This document shows positions 22,296 through 34,649 of a stretch of 64,000 nt of DNA, piece after piece. The notes beneath the pieces were generated by a model, which was not told the DNA's origin, searched no databases, and saw only the letters and a program-made list of their open reading frames with translations. The stretch is from NCBI GenBank assembly GCA_963556495.2, contig OY747700.1, positions 5,335,020-5,399,019 on the forward strand. The letters are read 5' to 3'. The translations under genes and the position numbers were made by a program. Position 1 is the stretch's first letter. Every line of letters begins with the position of its first letter. The DNA comes from Valencia hispanica. Taxonomy: Eukaryota; Chordata; Actinopteri; Cyprinodontiformes; Valenciidae.

Positions 22296-23764
22296 AAATG
22301 TGAAACTGATTCAGATTGCACTTCTATTGCTGAGTCACAGTCAAGGCCGTATCCAGAGTTTCAAAATTACTCAGGTCCACCATCCATTATCCAATGCACA
22401 TTAATTACAAAGTAGAGACCAAAATGAAGCCCAAAACTCAATTCAAACTACGCCCAACAATCAAGCTTAACAGACTGTGTCTTGATAGATGAAAATAAGT
22501 ATAAGTGGTATTTGGAGAGAAATAAAATTAAGGTAAATATTTCTGTTATGTTTAACATGAACATTGTTTTTAATAATTCATCTTCTTCGGGTTATTGGCA
22601 GTTGACAAACCGAGCTCCGCTCTTCTTTGTGGTCATGGACATTTATTTTACTGCCTCACGTTTTTGTCGCCCCATTCACTATAATCTGGCGTGCAACAGA
22701 TAACCTGTTCGGTTCCTTGGGTGTTTGCGCTTTGAGTTTTAGTTAATTCATCCCCTTATTCAGCTTACATTATTCCTTTTAGTCTATTTCTTGGTGTTTT
22801 GTTGTGTTACTTGAGTTTTTCCTTCCACTATGTTTTCTCATCCTCAGTTGCTATTATGTTTGGTTTCTCATGTTTGTGTTCAACCCTTATTTATTTCCTT
22901 AGGTTCCTACTGTTACTTATTTATTATTAGTCCCAGTTAGTTCTGTCATACCTAATTTCTCTTTTTAGTCAGTCCTCTTAAAATAATCCTTCCTTGTAGG
23001 TTTATTTCCTTAGTTCCGTTTCGTCTTTCTGAGTTCTGTAAGTTCATGTTCTTTGTTCTTTTGTTTAATTAAATCGTTTTCCTTTTACTCTGCTGTATTT
23101 GGGTCCTCACTCTGCACAAGACATGATATAACCACGCAGGGAGTTTGAAAGCATTGTTTTAATTGTTTTGTTTTTTAAATACACAGCACACAAAAACCAG
23201 AGGACTGGACCTCTGTGTCCTCAATGGGAACGGTTTTGGTCAAAGACATTTATAGGAGATCTTTACACATTGGAAGAAATCTTTTTTTTTTCTTGATGAA
23301 ATCTTTGAAAAATCTGTTAAAAAATTACAGAATATTTTTTTGGAATGTTGATGAATTTATTAGAAGTGCAGTAACTTTACAGAAGTTAGTTAGGGTTGAT
23401 CTGCTGGATGAAAAGAAACAATTCTGCATGAGAAAGACATAGCCTAAAACTAACTTGAGCAAAAAAATTGAAAGTTAAATGAGGGAAAAAAGATTAAAAA
23501 TTCAAAATTGAAATCATGTAGTTCACTGTACATTCCACATGTCTCTTTTCTTCACCACATTTTATTGCACAAATTGAAAGTGGGGTCTTTGAATATGAAT
23601 GAAGAGATCAATCACCTGAAGCAAGCAGTTACTGATGAAAGGATTGCTCAGAGGGGATTAGATGTGTTGTTTTTTGTTTGTTTTTTACAAGAGACAAATA
23701 GTAATAAAGAAAGAGAGGCTGGAGTGCAGAATGGAAGGGCCATTCTTTCTTTTCTCATTGAACT
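22296..23764. other. AT-rich unclassified sequence
   Basis: No gene is supported. 22680-23110 is T-rich and ends TTTGGGTCCTCACTCTGCAC, a word often found at the end of fish retroelements. The frames at 23215-23442 and 23508-23771 have no family I recognise. Confidence 0.35.
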
Positions 23765-24185
23765 ACCGTAATCTTTGGACTATAAGCCATTACATTTTTA
23801 CAAGATTTGGACCCTGCGTCTTATACAATGATGTGGCTAATTTATAGCCTCCCACTATAGCAGGAAGCATAAAAGTGAGACAGACATGTGGAGAAAGATT
23901 ATGCTCTGAAGAAGACACACACCTTCATCATGGAAAACACATGAAGAAATGCAGCTTTTAATTTAAAGGCGATGGAGCTGGCCATCAAAGAAGGAAATAA
24001 AGCTACTGCACATAAACTTGAAATCAGTGAATCGATGGTTAGATGCTGGAGGAGGCAGCGGGAAGACCTGAGTCAGTGTAAAAAGAAGACAAAAGCTTTC
24101 AGAGGATATAACCCAGAAGAAGACAACTTCAGTGGCTTTAGTGAGGAAGATGATGATAGTGACCAAGGACTTTTCTGGTAAGCTA
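23765..24185 (+). mobile_element. pogo/Tigger-like transposon 5' relic
   Basis: Starts with ACCGTAATCTTTGGACTATAAGCC, the end type of fish pogo-like elements. A frame at 23972-24181 follows, with AIKEGNKATAHKLEISESMV and RCWRRQREDL, a Brinker/CENP-B-like helix-turn-helix. A GTAAG motif follows GLFW. No catalytic domain is present. Confidence 0.6.
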
Positions 24186-24539
24186 AATTATGTTTTATTT
24201 TCTAACCAGACATATTGCTGTTGTGTTGGCGCCGTACTGCCGATTTTCAGGCAAAGTTTGTAAAAAAAGTTAAAAATAACAAAAATAACAAAAAGTCATC
24301 TCAAATTAAAACTAGAAGAGCACTCAGAGAGCGTGGACCTCCGCCACAGCAACTCATTTTTCCTCTCATCCCCATGTTGCTATATAATTCTAACTTTCCG
24401 TACTTTTCCAAAAAAATGTCTGTTAATGAGATGCTCGGCTTTGTTCGTGCAGTCACTGTGCTCTTCCAGCAGAAAGCAGAGATTCGGGGCTGCTGCGTGA
24501 GGGAAGCCGCTTGTGAGCTCACTGACACAGGAGAGGAGG

Positions 24540-26190
24540 CAAGGCAAGGCAAGGCAAGGCAAGGCAAGGCAAGGCAATTTTATTTGTATAGCACACTTTC
24601 AACAGCAGGGTAATTCAAGGTGCTTTACATGATTTGGTGATTAAAAAGAAACACATAAAAGAAACACACATTACACATGATACACAATAGAAAAAATAAA
24701 AAAAAAAGCAAGAGAGCATGAACACATTTCATACATAAGACATCAAGCATTTACTCGAAGGCAATTCTAAACAGATGGTTTTTAGTCTCGATTTAAAGCA
24801 GTTCAGAGTTTCAGCAGCTCTACACTCGTCAGGAAGTCCGTTCCAGATAAGGGGAGCATAGAAACTGAAAGCTGCTTCTCCATGTTTAGTTCTGAGTCTA
24901 GGGATGTTTAGTAGGCTAGAGTTGGAGGACCTGAGTGGTCTTGGTGGTTGGTACCATGACAACAGGTCTTCAACATATTTTGGTGCTAAGCCATGTAATG
25001 ATTTATAAACTAGTAAAAGTATTTAGAAGTCTATTCTCTGAGCTACAGGGAGCCAGTGTAAGGACTTTAGAACTGGGGTGATGTGCTCTACTTTCCTGGT
25101 TCTAGTGAGGAACACAAGCAGCAGCGTTCTGGATCAGCTGCAGCTGTCTGATTGACTTTTTAGGCAGACCTGTGAAGATGCTGTTGCAGTAATCAATCCG
25201 ACTAAAGATAAACGCATGGATGAGTTTTTCTAGGTCGTGTTGCAAAATCAGTCCTTTAATCCTAGAGATGTTCTTCAGGTGATAGAACGCTGACCTTGTT
25301 ATTGCCTTTATGTGACCCTGGAGGTTCAGGTCTGAGTCCATTACTACACCTAGATTTCGAGCCTGATCAGTAGTTTCTAGCTGTATTAACTGAAGCTGTG
25401 TGCTGACTGTTGATCGTTCCTCTTTGGGTCCAAAAATAATCACTTCAGTTTTGTTTCTATTCAGCTGGAGAAAGTTATGGCACATCCATCCATTTATTTG
25501 GTCAATGCATTGATTTAGGGTTTGAATGGGTTCAGAGTCACCTGGTGACATTGTAATGTAGAGCTGAGTGTCGTCCGCGTAGTTATGATAGCTAATGTTA
25601 TTGGTTGCTATAATCTTGCCTAGTGGGAGCATGTAGATATTAAATAAGAGGGGCCCCAGGATGGAGCCCTGGGGTACCCCACATGTGATTTCTGTTCGTT
25701 CTGATGAAAAGTTTCCTATTGAAACATAGAAGTCCCTGTTCTTTAGGTAAGACTTGAACCAGCCAAGTACTGTACCAGAGAGTCCGACCCAGCTCTCCAG
25801 TCGTTCCAATAAAATATCATGATCAACAGTGTCAAACGCTGCACTGAGGTCCAACAGAACCAGCACTGTGGTTCTTCCACAGTCTGTATTTATGCGGATG
25901 TCATTAAATACTTTGACGAGGACAGTCTCGTTGCTGTGGTGAGCGCGGAAACCAGACTGAAAAGCATCAAAACGGTTTGTCGTTGTTATGAAGCCATTTA
26001 ACTGCTGAAACACAGCTTTTTCAATAATCTGACTGATGAATGGGAGATTAGAGATTGGCCTGTAGTTCTGCATTAATGTGTTGTCCAGATTTTTCTTCTT
26101 TAGCAGTGGTTTAATAACTGCTGTTTTTAAAGCCTGAGGGAAGACACCTGATAGCAGTGATGAGTTCACAGGAGTGGACGTTTGCACTGC
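24540..26190 (-). mobile_element. L2/jockey-type LINE, 5'-truncated, with a long RT frame
   Basis: The 361-codon frame at 25102-26187 carries reverse transcriptase blocks. These are [11 protein letters not shown] near residue 40, [14 protein letters not shown] near 111, [13 protein letters not shown] near 170 and YADD at 203-206, then [16 protein letters not shown]. The C-terminal end continues in another frame at 24729-24962. The 3' end is the repeated GGCAA tail (24540-24576 on plus). The 5' half, including the endonuclease, is absent. Copies occur at 49300-50395 (-) and 54576-55215 (+). Confidence 0.9.
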
Positions 26191-27360
26191 TGGATATGTG
26201 CGTCACATCGGACCAAACCCAAAATTGGATCAGTTGTTCCTGGTCCCATTGCGGACATTTCCTGAAAGTTTCATTGGATTTCATTAGAGTTATGTTGCTA
26301 AAAATGTTGACAGACTGGGACAAAAACATTACGGCTGGTTTGCAACGGCTGTGGAGACGTTGGGAAGCAGCGTGCTGACGAAAATTGCACGCTATTCGCT
26401 GCCCCCCTGTTCACACCTGACGCGTATTTCTCCGCCACGGTCGACAAGCGCTTCTGCTCAGCTTTTGTTTTTTCAGAGCTATTTTCCGCGGCCGGTGTAA
26501 ACCAGGCTTTTCCCCACCCAGCAAATGTGGGACAATTTGAGATTCCTATCCATCAAGATAAAAGTGTTAAATAGATTTTCTATTCTCCCCTTAAGCTCTA
26601 CATTTCCGTTGCACGCACACATGCACACGTATATGCTAGTATGTATTGTCTTACATGTGTAATGTAATTTTTGCTCCTTAAATTTAGTCCAAATACTTAT
26701 TTTTTAAATGCAGATGTACACCATTTATTACATTCTAGAGCTGCAGTGAATAATTATTTAGTCAATAAATCAGTCAGAATGTTACCCGAGTCGTTTATTA
26801 CTCAGTGATTTTTATCCTGCTCTGCTTTCTGCAGCAGCTCCTTCTGGTATGATTTTATTAAGATACTACATTTTTAATGAATGATAAATTAAGACAGAGA
26901 AATAGCTTTAATTAGTTAGAATTATTTATGTGTTTTATGTATGTTTACATCAGTCTTTGATCTTCATGTTGTGAGTCTGATTTCTGTCTAGGCTCCGCCC
27001 CCTTTGTGTTAAAGCCCTGCTTTTATTTTGCATGACACCCCAAGATCATCACAGGTCCACATTTAGCCCTCTTTGAAAACTTTCTAGATGCACCCCTGCT
27101 CAGCAGTCTTGATGAAGTATTTTAAGGGTATATAAACATTATTATTCATGTATTAATATCTGTAATCATTTTGAATATGACTTAAACTGCATTAATCTCA
27201 CTTTAAGGTTAAACACAGCGGGTCTGACGCACACTATACCGTTATTAATTCAAACTCTCAGGAGTTTTTTGTTTCTTTCAGATTCTTTTTCCGCGTTTGT
27301 TTTGTTTGTTCTGCTGCTGAAAAATCTCCCCACAGCTGAAGTCTATGAATTATTGAAATG
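26191..27360. other. Unclassified repeats, no gene
   Basis: 26200-26340 resembles a repeat tail found widely in fish (GTTCCTGGTCCCATTGCGGA). 26400-26520 is GC-richer and ends GTAAACCAGGC. The rest is AT-rich. I see no exon. Confidence 0.35.
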
Positions 27361-27420
27361 AATATTTACTTAATTTCCCTCTGGGATCAATAAAGTATTT
27401 TTGAATTGAATTGAAGTTCT
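27361..27420 (+). mobile_element. LINE 3' end
   Basis: TTTCCCTCTGGGATCAATAAAG followed by the tandem word AATTGAATTGAA is the usual 3' terminus of a fish non-LTR family. Only this tail is recognisable. Confidence 0.5.
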
Positions 27421-27939
27421 GGTGCTGCTAAGGGGAAAAGCAAAGCGCCAGTTATGGGCCAGAAGTGAAACTTGCAAGGACACACTCATTTCTTTGAGGC
27501 TTCTGAGCTGTAAGGACAGACAGATCAATGGGGAGACGCAGATGGACCTTTTTATCAACTATTTACAAAGGCTGGAGGAAACTATTTTAAGCTTTTCACC
27601 AGTCAATTTTAAATTATGTCGTTTATGTCCGACTGTCCAAAGTGTTTTCACAAATACTGCTGTTAATAATGCGGAACAGTGTCTCAATTTGATGAAAAGT
27701 GATGAAAATGTAGGACTGTCCCGCACAAATCGGGCCATCTGGTCACCCTCGGCGAAGGTAACACAAAACATTTCTTTCTGTGTAAATATCTCATGGATGC
27801 GGCCTTTATATGTACAAAACGTATTTTCTTTTAAAATTTAGCTGGTGTGGTTTCAGGTGCGCTCAATAGCCACAAAGTTAGGCTAATATGTCTGCTGGTG
27901 TGGCAATTTAATTTGCATCAGGGATTAATGTCAACATAT
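27421..27939. other. Unassigned 139-codon frame
   Basis: A frame at 27422-27841 (MLLRGKAKRQLWAR...) is open for 139 codons and has a possible donor at GCGAAGGTAACA. I recognise no domain. It lies between two LINE tails, so a transposon origin is likely. Confidence 0.25.
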
Positions 27940-28283
27940 GATCCCTTACTGGTCGTGGCAGATGGCCGCTCCTACTGAGCCTGGTTCTGTTGGAGGTTTC
28001 TTCCTGTTAAAGGGGAGTTTTTCCTCTCCACCGTCGCTACATGCTTGCTCAGTATGAGGGATTGCTGAAGGATTGCTGTGGTTGGAAAGTCTGCATCAAC
28101 GGGGCCCAACCTCACACCAATGACTGACGCAATCTGCTGGGATTCCTTAAATAGGAAACTTTTTAACTGATTGGAATGTTTGTATAAATGTATTGAAATG
28201 ACTTCTTGTTAAGTGCCTCGAGATGACATCTGTTGTGAATTGGCGCTATAGAAATAAACTGAATTGCATTTAATTGAATTACA
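27940..28283 (+). mobile_element. L2/CR1-like LINE 3' UTR
   Basis: Contains GTTGGAGGTTTCTTCCTGTT, AAAGGGGAGTTTTTCCTCTCC and, at the end, GGCGCTATAGAAATAAACTG with AATTGAATT-type tail words. This is a common LINE 3' end in fish genomes. No coding part is attached. Confidence 0.65.
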
Positions 28284-28419
28284 GAACTAATGTTGGGCAG
28301 AGTCTTAGTAGTTAGAGTTGAAATAGAAAACATTGCTTTTAGTTTTCTTAAAATGTATGCTTCTTATCAGGGTGCTGATTAATTTTCAGAAAATACAGTT
28401 TTTTTTAAACAGGTTCATC

Positions 28420-29990
28420 ATAATGACTACATGGTAATGGGTGGTGATTGGAACTGTACAGTCAATTTTACAATGGATAGGACAGAACCCTTTTTTCAAT
28501 CGTCCAAAAAGTTATCCCAGATTATTTCTTAGTTTGGAATGGTAGATGCTTGGAGGGTTAACAATCCTCTTTCTAAGCAGTACACATGGGTTAAATTTGT
28601 AGATGGAAATATTAGTGCTGGTAGACTGGAGGTGACATGTTTTACATTACAGACACTTGTAGACTCCTGTATTTGTCTTGTAGGTTTTACTGAACATCAC
28701 CTAATTTTTGTTTTTCATATTGCAGATTATGTTAAGTGAAAGTCTTACTGGCATTTGAATACTAAATTGCTTCAAGATAAAAAGTTTAGCTAAAATTCTG
28801 ACGTAAATACTCTTGGATGTTTGGAAATCATATAAAAAGGCATGGGCTGCACACAGGCATAGTTAGTATTGCCTTGCAGCAAGAAGGTAATGGGTTTGAA
28901 TCCCTGCCTGCTGTCTTTTTGCATGGAGTTTGTATTTTCTCCCTGTGCATGCATGGGTTCCCTTCGGGTACTCCGGCTTCCTCCCACAGTCTAAAAACAT
29001 GACTGTTAGGTTAATTGGTCTTTCTACATTGCCCTTAGGTATGAATGTATGCGTGCATTGTTGTTTTCCTGTCTCTGTGTTGTCCTATGATGGACTGGCG
29101 ACCTGTCCAGGGTTCACCCCACTTCTCGCCCGATGATTGCTGAAGACAGGCACCAGCCCCCCCTCCCACAAGCCTGCATAGGATAGATGGTATAGATAAT
29201 GGATGGATGAAAATGCATCAACTCCTAAGGTTAATTGGGAAAGAGTACAGATTTACTCTTGGGGACAGTGGATAAATACCGTAAAACCTTAAACTACCAG
29301 ATTATCTTATGTGGGAGAGGCGAGGATTTAAATGTTTGGGGGGTTTTATGGGATCAGAAGAGTTCCAGAAAAAGAATTGGGAGGGCTTTATGGAAAGAGT
29401 GGTTGCCAGACTGTCTAAATGGAATTGGATGCTGCCTCGGCTTTTTTATCGGGGGATAGTTCTGGTGGTTAATAACTTTGTTGCCTCAGCACTCTGGCGT
29501 CATATGACAGTACTAACCCCTCCAAAATGCCTGATGGATGAAATTCAGAGGACCATTGTTGACTTCTTCTGGTCGGGATGGCATTGGCTGAGCTCTATCT
29601 GCCATTGGAGGAGGAGCAGCTTTCAGGCTGCAAAAAGTTCAAAGACTGCTCTACAGTTTTAATCTGCCACGGCTGGACACTGGACATGCATACTTCTGAC
29701 GAAGGCTGGCCGCATGAGTTGCGATAAAAACCTTTTCCTGCTTCACCTACAACATTTGGATCTAATTGAAGACCCAGAACTCACTGTAGGGACTATATAT
29801 CCAGTCTGGCTTGAGAACACTTTGGGATCCTCCAGAATGAGCTGGAGGGGAGAGATATATTTGGGTCTTCCCTAGGACCTAGAACCACAATCTTGGAGAT
29901 GGGTGGATTTCTCAAGAGCTTCTCAAGAACTGTGTCCAGACTATGAAAAATAAATCTCAGTAGGGTCTGCTTTGCAGTTTCAGCAAACCT
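28420..29990 (+). mobile_element. Tx1/L1-like LINE relic interrupted by a SINE
   Basis: 28430-28740 encodes an endonuclease part with GGDWNCTVNFTMDRT and KQYTWVKFVDG. 29230-29660, in shifting frames, encodes the post-RT region with LVVNNFVASALW and IVDFFWSGWHW. The order and spacing indicate a Tx1/L1-superfamily ORF2 with most of its RT deleted. The HE1-like SINE at 28838-29213 lies between the parts. Several stops are present. Confidence 0.7.
28838..29213 (+). mobile_element. HE1-like tRNA SINE
   Basis: tRNA-like head with AGCAAGAAGGTAATGGG and B box GGTTTGAATCCC. The core follows (GGAGTTTGTATTTTCTCCC), then GATGGACTGGCGACCTGTCC, and a tail ending GGATAGATGG...GGATGGATG. This is the full standard layout of this fish SINE type. 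Confidence 0.85.
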
Positions 29991-30243
29991 GGATGTTTTT
30001 TTTTATTTTTTTTTTTTAAACAAGCTGAATTTCAGATTGCTCCTGAAAGACGGTTCAACTGGCTGAGATCTACTACTGGCCACTGAAACCCACCAGACTG
30101 ATCTGACAGTAAGAAGACTCTAAGGAAGTAGAGGCAAAAGAGGAAAACTAGCTGTGGAGACTGGACTAAAGAGGATTTAAATCTGTCAAAATCTTCACAC
30201 TTTGGTAAAACATCTGAAAACTTAACAGGAGCATTGCAAGTCC

Positions 30244-30249
30244 TTTAAT
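30244..30249 (-). terminator. Candidate polyadenylation signal of the GPCR gene
   Basis: ATTAAA on the minus strand, 44 bases beyond the stop codon at 30293-30295. It is followed by GGACTTGCAATG. No better hexamer is nearer. Confidence 0.35.
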
Positions 30250-30292
30250 TACAAGGTTGATGAGAAACCTATATACAAACACTCAAAAAGCT

Positions 30293-31651
30293 TCAGTTTT
30301 GATCATTTTGAGTCGGAACTCTCCTGGTGTTTAATGAGCTACAGCTCACTGACCTCGACGTTGTGCTGAAGGACACCTCCCTGTTGTTCATGGTCCTCAG
30401 TGGCTCTTCACTGATCCCCCTGTCCTCATTCACCTCCTGAGAGGAGACTCTGAAATTCGAGAGCCTGAGCCTCAGATGGACCCGAAAGTCCTTGCAGAAG
30501 ACAAAGTAAACGAGTGGATCCAGACAGACATTTAGAACTGACAGCACGGTGGTGAACTCCATGAGGTAGTACAACAACCGGACCGAGGAGCACTGCTCCT
30601 GCAGAAACACATACAGGAGCCGGACCATGTGGTAAGGAACGAAGCAAATGCAAAAGATGCAGACAAGCACCAACATTTTCCTCCGAGACCTCATAAGCTT
30701 CTTAGAGCTGGTGGAGGGGAGCTGTCTTTGCTGAGCCCGCAACACCTTGAGGGAGGAGGTATAGTATGAGACAAGCATTGAGGAGAGCACTAACAGAAAG
30801 GTGGGGAAGGCACAGATGTGGACAGTTTTGTAGATGAGTTTGACAGGGTCACTGTGCAGTTCCTCACAGCTTTGGTCAGCAGACCCCACAGGTTTGTGAG
30901 TACTTAGCAACAGAGTGAAGTATGATGTCATCGGGGCCAGAAGAAAAACCCAGGTGGTCGTGGAGATGTTGCATGCAGCTCGTGTAGTCAACAGGAAGCA
31001 GGTTCCGAAAGGATGGACCACCTTAAAATACCTGGAGAGACAGAGAGGTGGACCTAAAAGAGGTTCCTTTTCACAAATAACTGAAGCTACTTCAAACACC
31101 TCAAACATTTAGATACTTCAGCTAGAACATAGATGTATAGTGGTCCTCTGGTTGGTAGAAAAAGCTCTAGTACCTGTTCAAAGCAATGTAGCCCATGAAC
31201 AGGATGCTGGCATACATGTTGAGGAACAGCATGGAGGCTCCAAAACTGCAGTAGAGCAGGTGGACGGTGTCAGAGCTGGTTGCATAGTGGATGATGCGGA
31301 GCGGGAGGCTGAGGCAGAGCAGAAAGTCGGCTGCTGTCAGGTTCTTCAGGTAGATCATCAAGCTTTTAGAGCCGTTTCTATGAGGTTGGCAGCAGTGAAA
31401 CCACAAGGTGAAGCTGTTGAGGATCAACCCCACCTGGAGAGAAAAACATCAGAAACTTTGGTTTGTGCCAGGCTGGATCTGTGAAGGCAGGGAGAAGACA
31501 TGAAGCTCACCAGAAAGAGGATAGTGTAGACCAGGATGAAGAGAGGGTGGGCTGATCTTCCAGCCTCATCACAGTTGGTTGCATTGCTAAAAATCTGGTT
31601 GGTAACTGAAAGGTTGATGACTGCTGTGGTCACAGAGCCTTGTTCAGACAT
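30293..31651 (-). CDS. Class A GPCR, P2Y12/PAF-receptor-like
   Basis: The coding exons on the minus strand are 31651-31511, 31433-31174 and 31031-30293, with GT-AG borders and phases that join. They give 379 residues. This is a seven-helix plasma-membrane receptor. The N terminus has NLS and NAT glycosylation sites and a cysteine. TM2 contains NLTAADFLLCLSLP, and TM3 ends MGYIALNRYFKVVHP. TM6 has CFVPYH and TM7 has NVCLDPLVYF. Cysteines at the N terminus, TM3 start, loop 2 (SCEEL) and loop 3 (EQCSS) give the two disulphides usual for P2Y receptors. The P2Y12/13/14-GPR87-GPR171 group and PTAFR are the closest types I can name, and I cannot choose between them. The DRY motif is NRY, as in PTAFR. 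Exon joints fall in TM1 and inside NRY. A CCCTACAG acceptor just before the ATG (31656-31657) implies an upstream UTR exon. Confidence 0.88.
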
Positions 31652-31657
31652 GTTTCT

Positions 31658-34174
31658 GTAGGGAAGAAATTTTGCAAAACATCCTCAGCTTACCAATCTA
31701 CCGCAAGACAGTATACTTAGAGAATCCAATGGAGTTTGGGGGGGATTTTCAGGGATGCGTTTATGTCAAAACAATATCGAACAGATGGTACCATTAATCA
31801 CTCAGCTGTCTCGGCATCTTAAAACAACCAGGGAGATTAGATTTTGGCAGAAGTGGTTGTGCACAATCGAGGTCAGGAAATTGGACTTGTCCGATTGCAG
31901 GCACTGAGCATGTCAGGCCTGTTTTCAGTAGAGCTCAGAGTCCAGCGGACTTCCTAGATGCACAAACAGGAAGTCAGTTTGCTTGGCAGGTTCACTTCAA
32001 AGTTTAAAGGGGGAGTTCTTTCCAGGTTCAGCAGGTTTGAATTAAAAAGGGGAAAGTTTGCTAGCAGGTCTAATGAGCGTTTCCCTACAGCTCCGTGAGC
32101 CGGAACAAAAGACGATGATTTTAGTTTTCGCGCCCCCTTTATCAACTCTGTGATGTCATCACTGGCCACAGACCAATGAGAATGGGTTGAGGGTGGTGCA
32201 AAGGATGCTGGGAGATGCAGTTTGTTTAGTAAAAGACAATAGGTTCCAACAGTAACATTTAGTATTACCTCCGTCAAGAAGGTTATTCATTATTCATTCA
32301 AAACAGCTACTAATATGGCTGTCCAAGCAAGTTCATGATGGTTTTCTGCAGACCTTGTTTATAGTAAGTGGTTATCTCTGTCACCTGGGACCAGTCTGAG
32401 CATTGTCCTCCGATCTCCGCCATCAACAAGTTATCTCCATCCATACTCTGCTGCCCAATGAAAATGTTCTCTTTTTCGGACAATTCTCTTTAAACTGTAG
32501 CATTAATAGTTGCATTCACTCGTTTTTTTTCAATACTTTGCTGTTGTCTCTAGGTTGAATGAATGCCTTCTGAGTCATTTTCTGTGGAATAAATGGTCTT
32601 GAAAAATGCTTTGAACCAATAACTAACTGAACATACTTTGCTGGTGGAGAAATTCCAACCATTACTTCTTCAGCTCTTCTTTCTTGGGTAAAAATACAAT
32701 GTTGATGTGTTCTCTCTACAAACAACACAAGCCCAAACATGTTCTGCCAAGTTGTGGTTAGCTTCTACTTGCAGAGACGTGCTCTGCTCTCTCTCCTGGC
32801 AGCAAAATCAATACAGCTTTCCTGTGGGCAGTTGCAAGGCAAGGTGGGCGGGGCCATGAATACTAATTTTCTCTGTGACATGGCAGGGACCGGCTTTTTC
32901 TGACTCGCTCGTTTCTGCCATCTATTTCCTTTATGTGGCTAATGCAGGGAATGGGGGTTGGAGAAAATGTTCACGTGCAGCATGTATATTAAATCAGAGT
33001 TACCGATCGTACTCAGATAGAACAAATATTACATGGTTTCACAGTGAACAAGACCTTAAAATTATTAAATGCAGCCTAACCATTTGGCTTGGGGGTGAAA
33101 ACAGAATGAGTTGTGTGGATGAAACAAAAACAACATTCTCTAAAACTTCAACAACATGATGATTGTGGGTGGAAATCCCAGCAGATAAGCAGTTTATGAA
33201 ATACAGATGTAGCCCCTGGTTAAAACCATGCACTTTAGAGCTTTTGAAAGTTACTAGCAAACTATAACAGGGTTTGGTATTATTTATATCAAAATAAAAA
33301 GTGCGGTGCACGTAATAATATGTTGTTTAAATGTGTAATCTTAATGATTATGTAGCTTACTTGGAGTGTTTACAAGCATTTCTAAGTTGAGAAAATTGGT
33401 AAAGAAAAAAAGAGAAAAGAAACGTTTGGAACATGACATGTGATTTTCATTTGTGTAGTAATGTTTGTATGACTAATTGTTTGATTAGTCTAAGGACTGT
33501 GGACTGATTATAATAAATATTATAATGGTTTAAGAAAACAAGTGATGAGTAAACTTGCCAGGAAGTAGGAGGCAAGTTCGGAGGCCGGAGGAAGAGAAGC
33601 GGTTGGGGATGCCGGGAAGAAGAAGAAGGTGGAGAAAGATGGAGACCGCAGTCTAGGTTTGTAGCGACTGAGGACAAAGGAAGAACTGCTTGATAGACTT
33701 TTATTTCGCGTAAAGAGCAGGCAAGGAACGCTGAGGAGACCGGCGGCTGATCTGAGGAGAGGTGATGAAGGAGTCAACATGGCGACACTGGCTCCAGCGT
33801 AGCTGAAAGGTTTTGCATGACACGTGTGGAGGAGTTACCCAAAACAAACGATGGCAGGACTTGCGATGCTTTCCTGTCATGGGAGGAGTGGGCACCTGCG
33901 AAGCGAGTCAGTTTTGGTGTGCTGTATTGTTAAACCCGGCAGAAGAGGATTTTTGTTGCTAGCATGGCACCCCAGCTTCGTACAGGCCTGTAACATAAAC
34001 TTTATATGGTACCGAACTGTGTAAGTGAGAGTGTGGGCCCACGTGTTATATGGTGTTAACATAGAGATTAGTATTTTTTCGGTAAATGCATGGAGTTCTG
34101 GATAATGTAAAAAAAACTGTTAAATCTGACTTTTGTTATTTAGTAATATAAAAATATAGAAAACTGAAGGGCTG
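31658..34174. other. Upstream flank of the GPCR and unclassified repeats
   Basis: No second gene is supported. 32470-32660 is related to 14850-15140. A GC-rich segment at 33550-33780 gives short open frames on the minus strand (33520-33780) with no domain. The GPCR promoter and first exon should lie in the lower part, but I could not place them. Confidence 0.35.
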
Positions 34175-34400
34175 AAGGGAACCGCACCTAAATTCTTTTT
34201 TATTTTATGTTTGGAGACTTTTAGTTTTAAAATGTAAGACATTGCCCCCATTTAAGTTGCTAGATGAGTCATTCTAAACATAGGAAAAGCCCTATAGCGT
34301 GTTTTGAGTGCATGGAGAAAAAAAATTAATCAAACTATTTAGTTTGTATTCTACATGCTTTTCCCAATGTTTATTTGTTGTATTCCTGTGAAAAGATAAC

Positions 34401-34646
34401 ATGGCTCAGTTACAGCATTGGTGTAAAGGAAAAGGGATCAACTCCACACATGATGTTTTGGTTAAAGATATCCCTGAAAACACTGAAGTTAGTGAAATAG
34501 AGGACAGGCAAACAGTAAAGGCTATTACTATTCCTGCTGATGTTACACCAGAAGGTAGTAAATCCCCTTGGGGGCACCAGTTGAGAATGACACCCACCAG
34601 AAGCAGAAGGCGTTCATTTGTTGGTGTTGGTATCAGAGCAGCTTAA
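34401..34646 (+). pseudogene. Gag N-terminal fragment, PNMA-like
   Basis: 81 codons beginning MAQLQHWCKGKGIN, with LVKDIPENTEVSEIE. This N-terminal layout is shared by fish gypsy Gag proteins and the paraneoplastic Ma (PNMA) family derived from such elements. An internal segment appears deleted between EIEDRQTVKA and IPADVTPEGS. It ends where the inserted block begins. Confidence 0.6.
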
Positions 34647-34649
34647 CAA

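Noticed and set aside
24538..24577. GGCAA pentanucleotide repeat as a regulatory satellite
   Set aside because: It is the 3' tail of the L2-type LINE, also seen in shorter form at 49302 and 55200.
25819..26001. Plus-strand frames across the L2 RT
   Set aside because: Shadows of the minus-strand reverse transcriptase.
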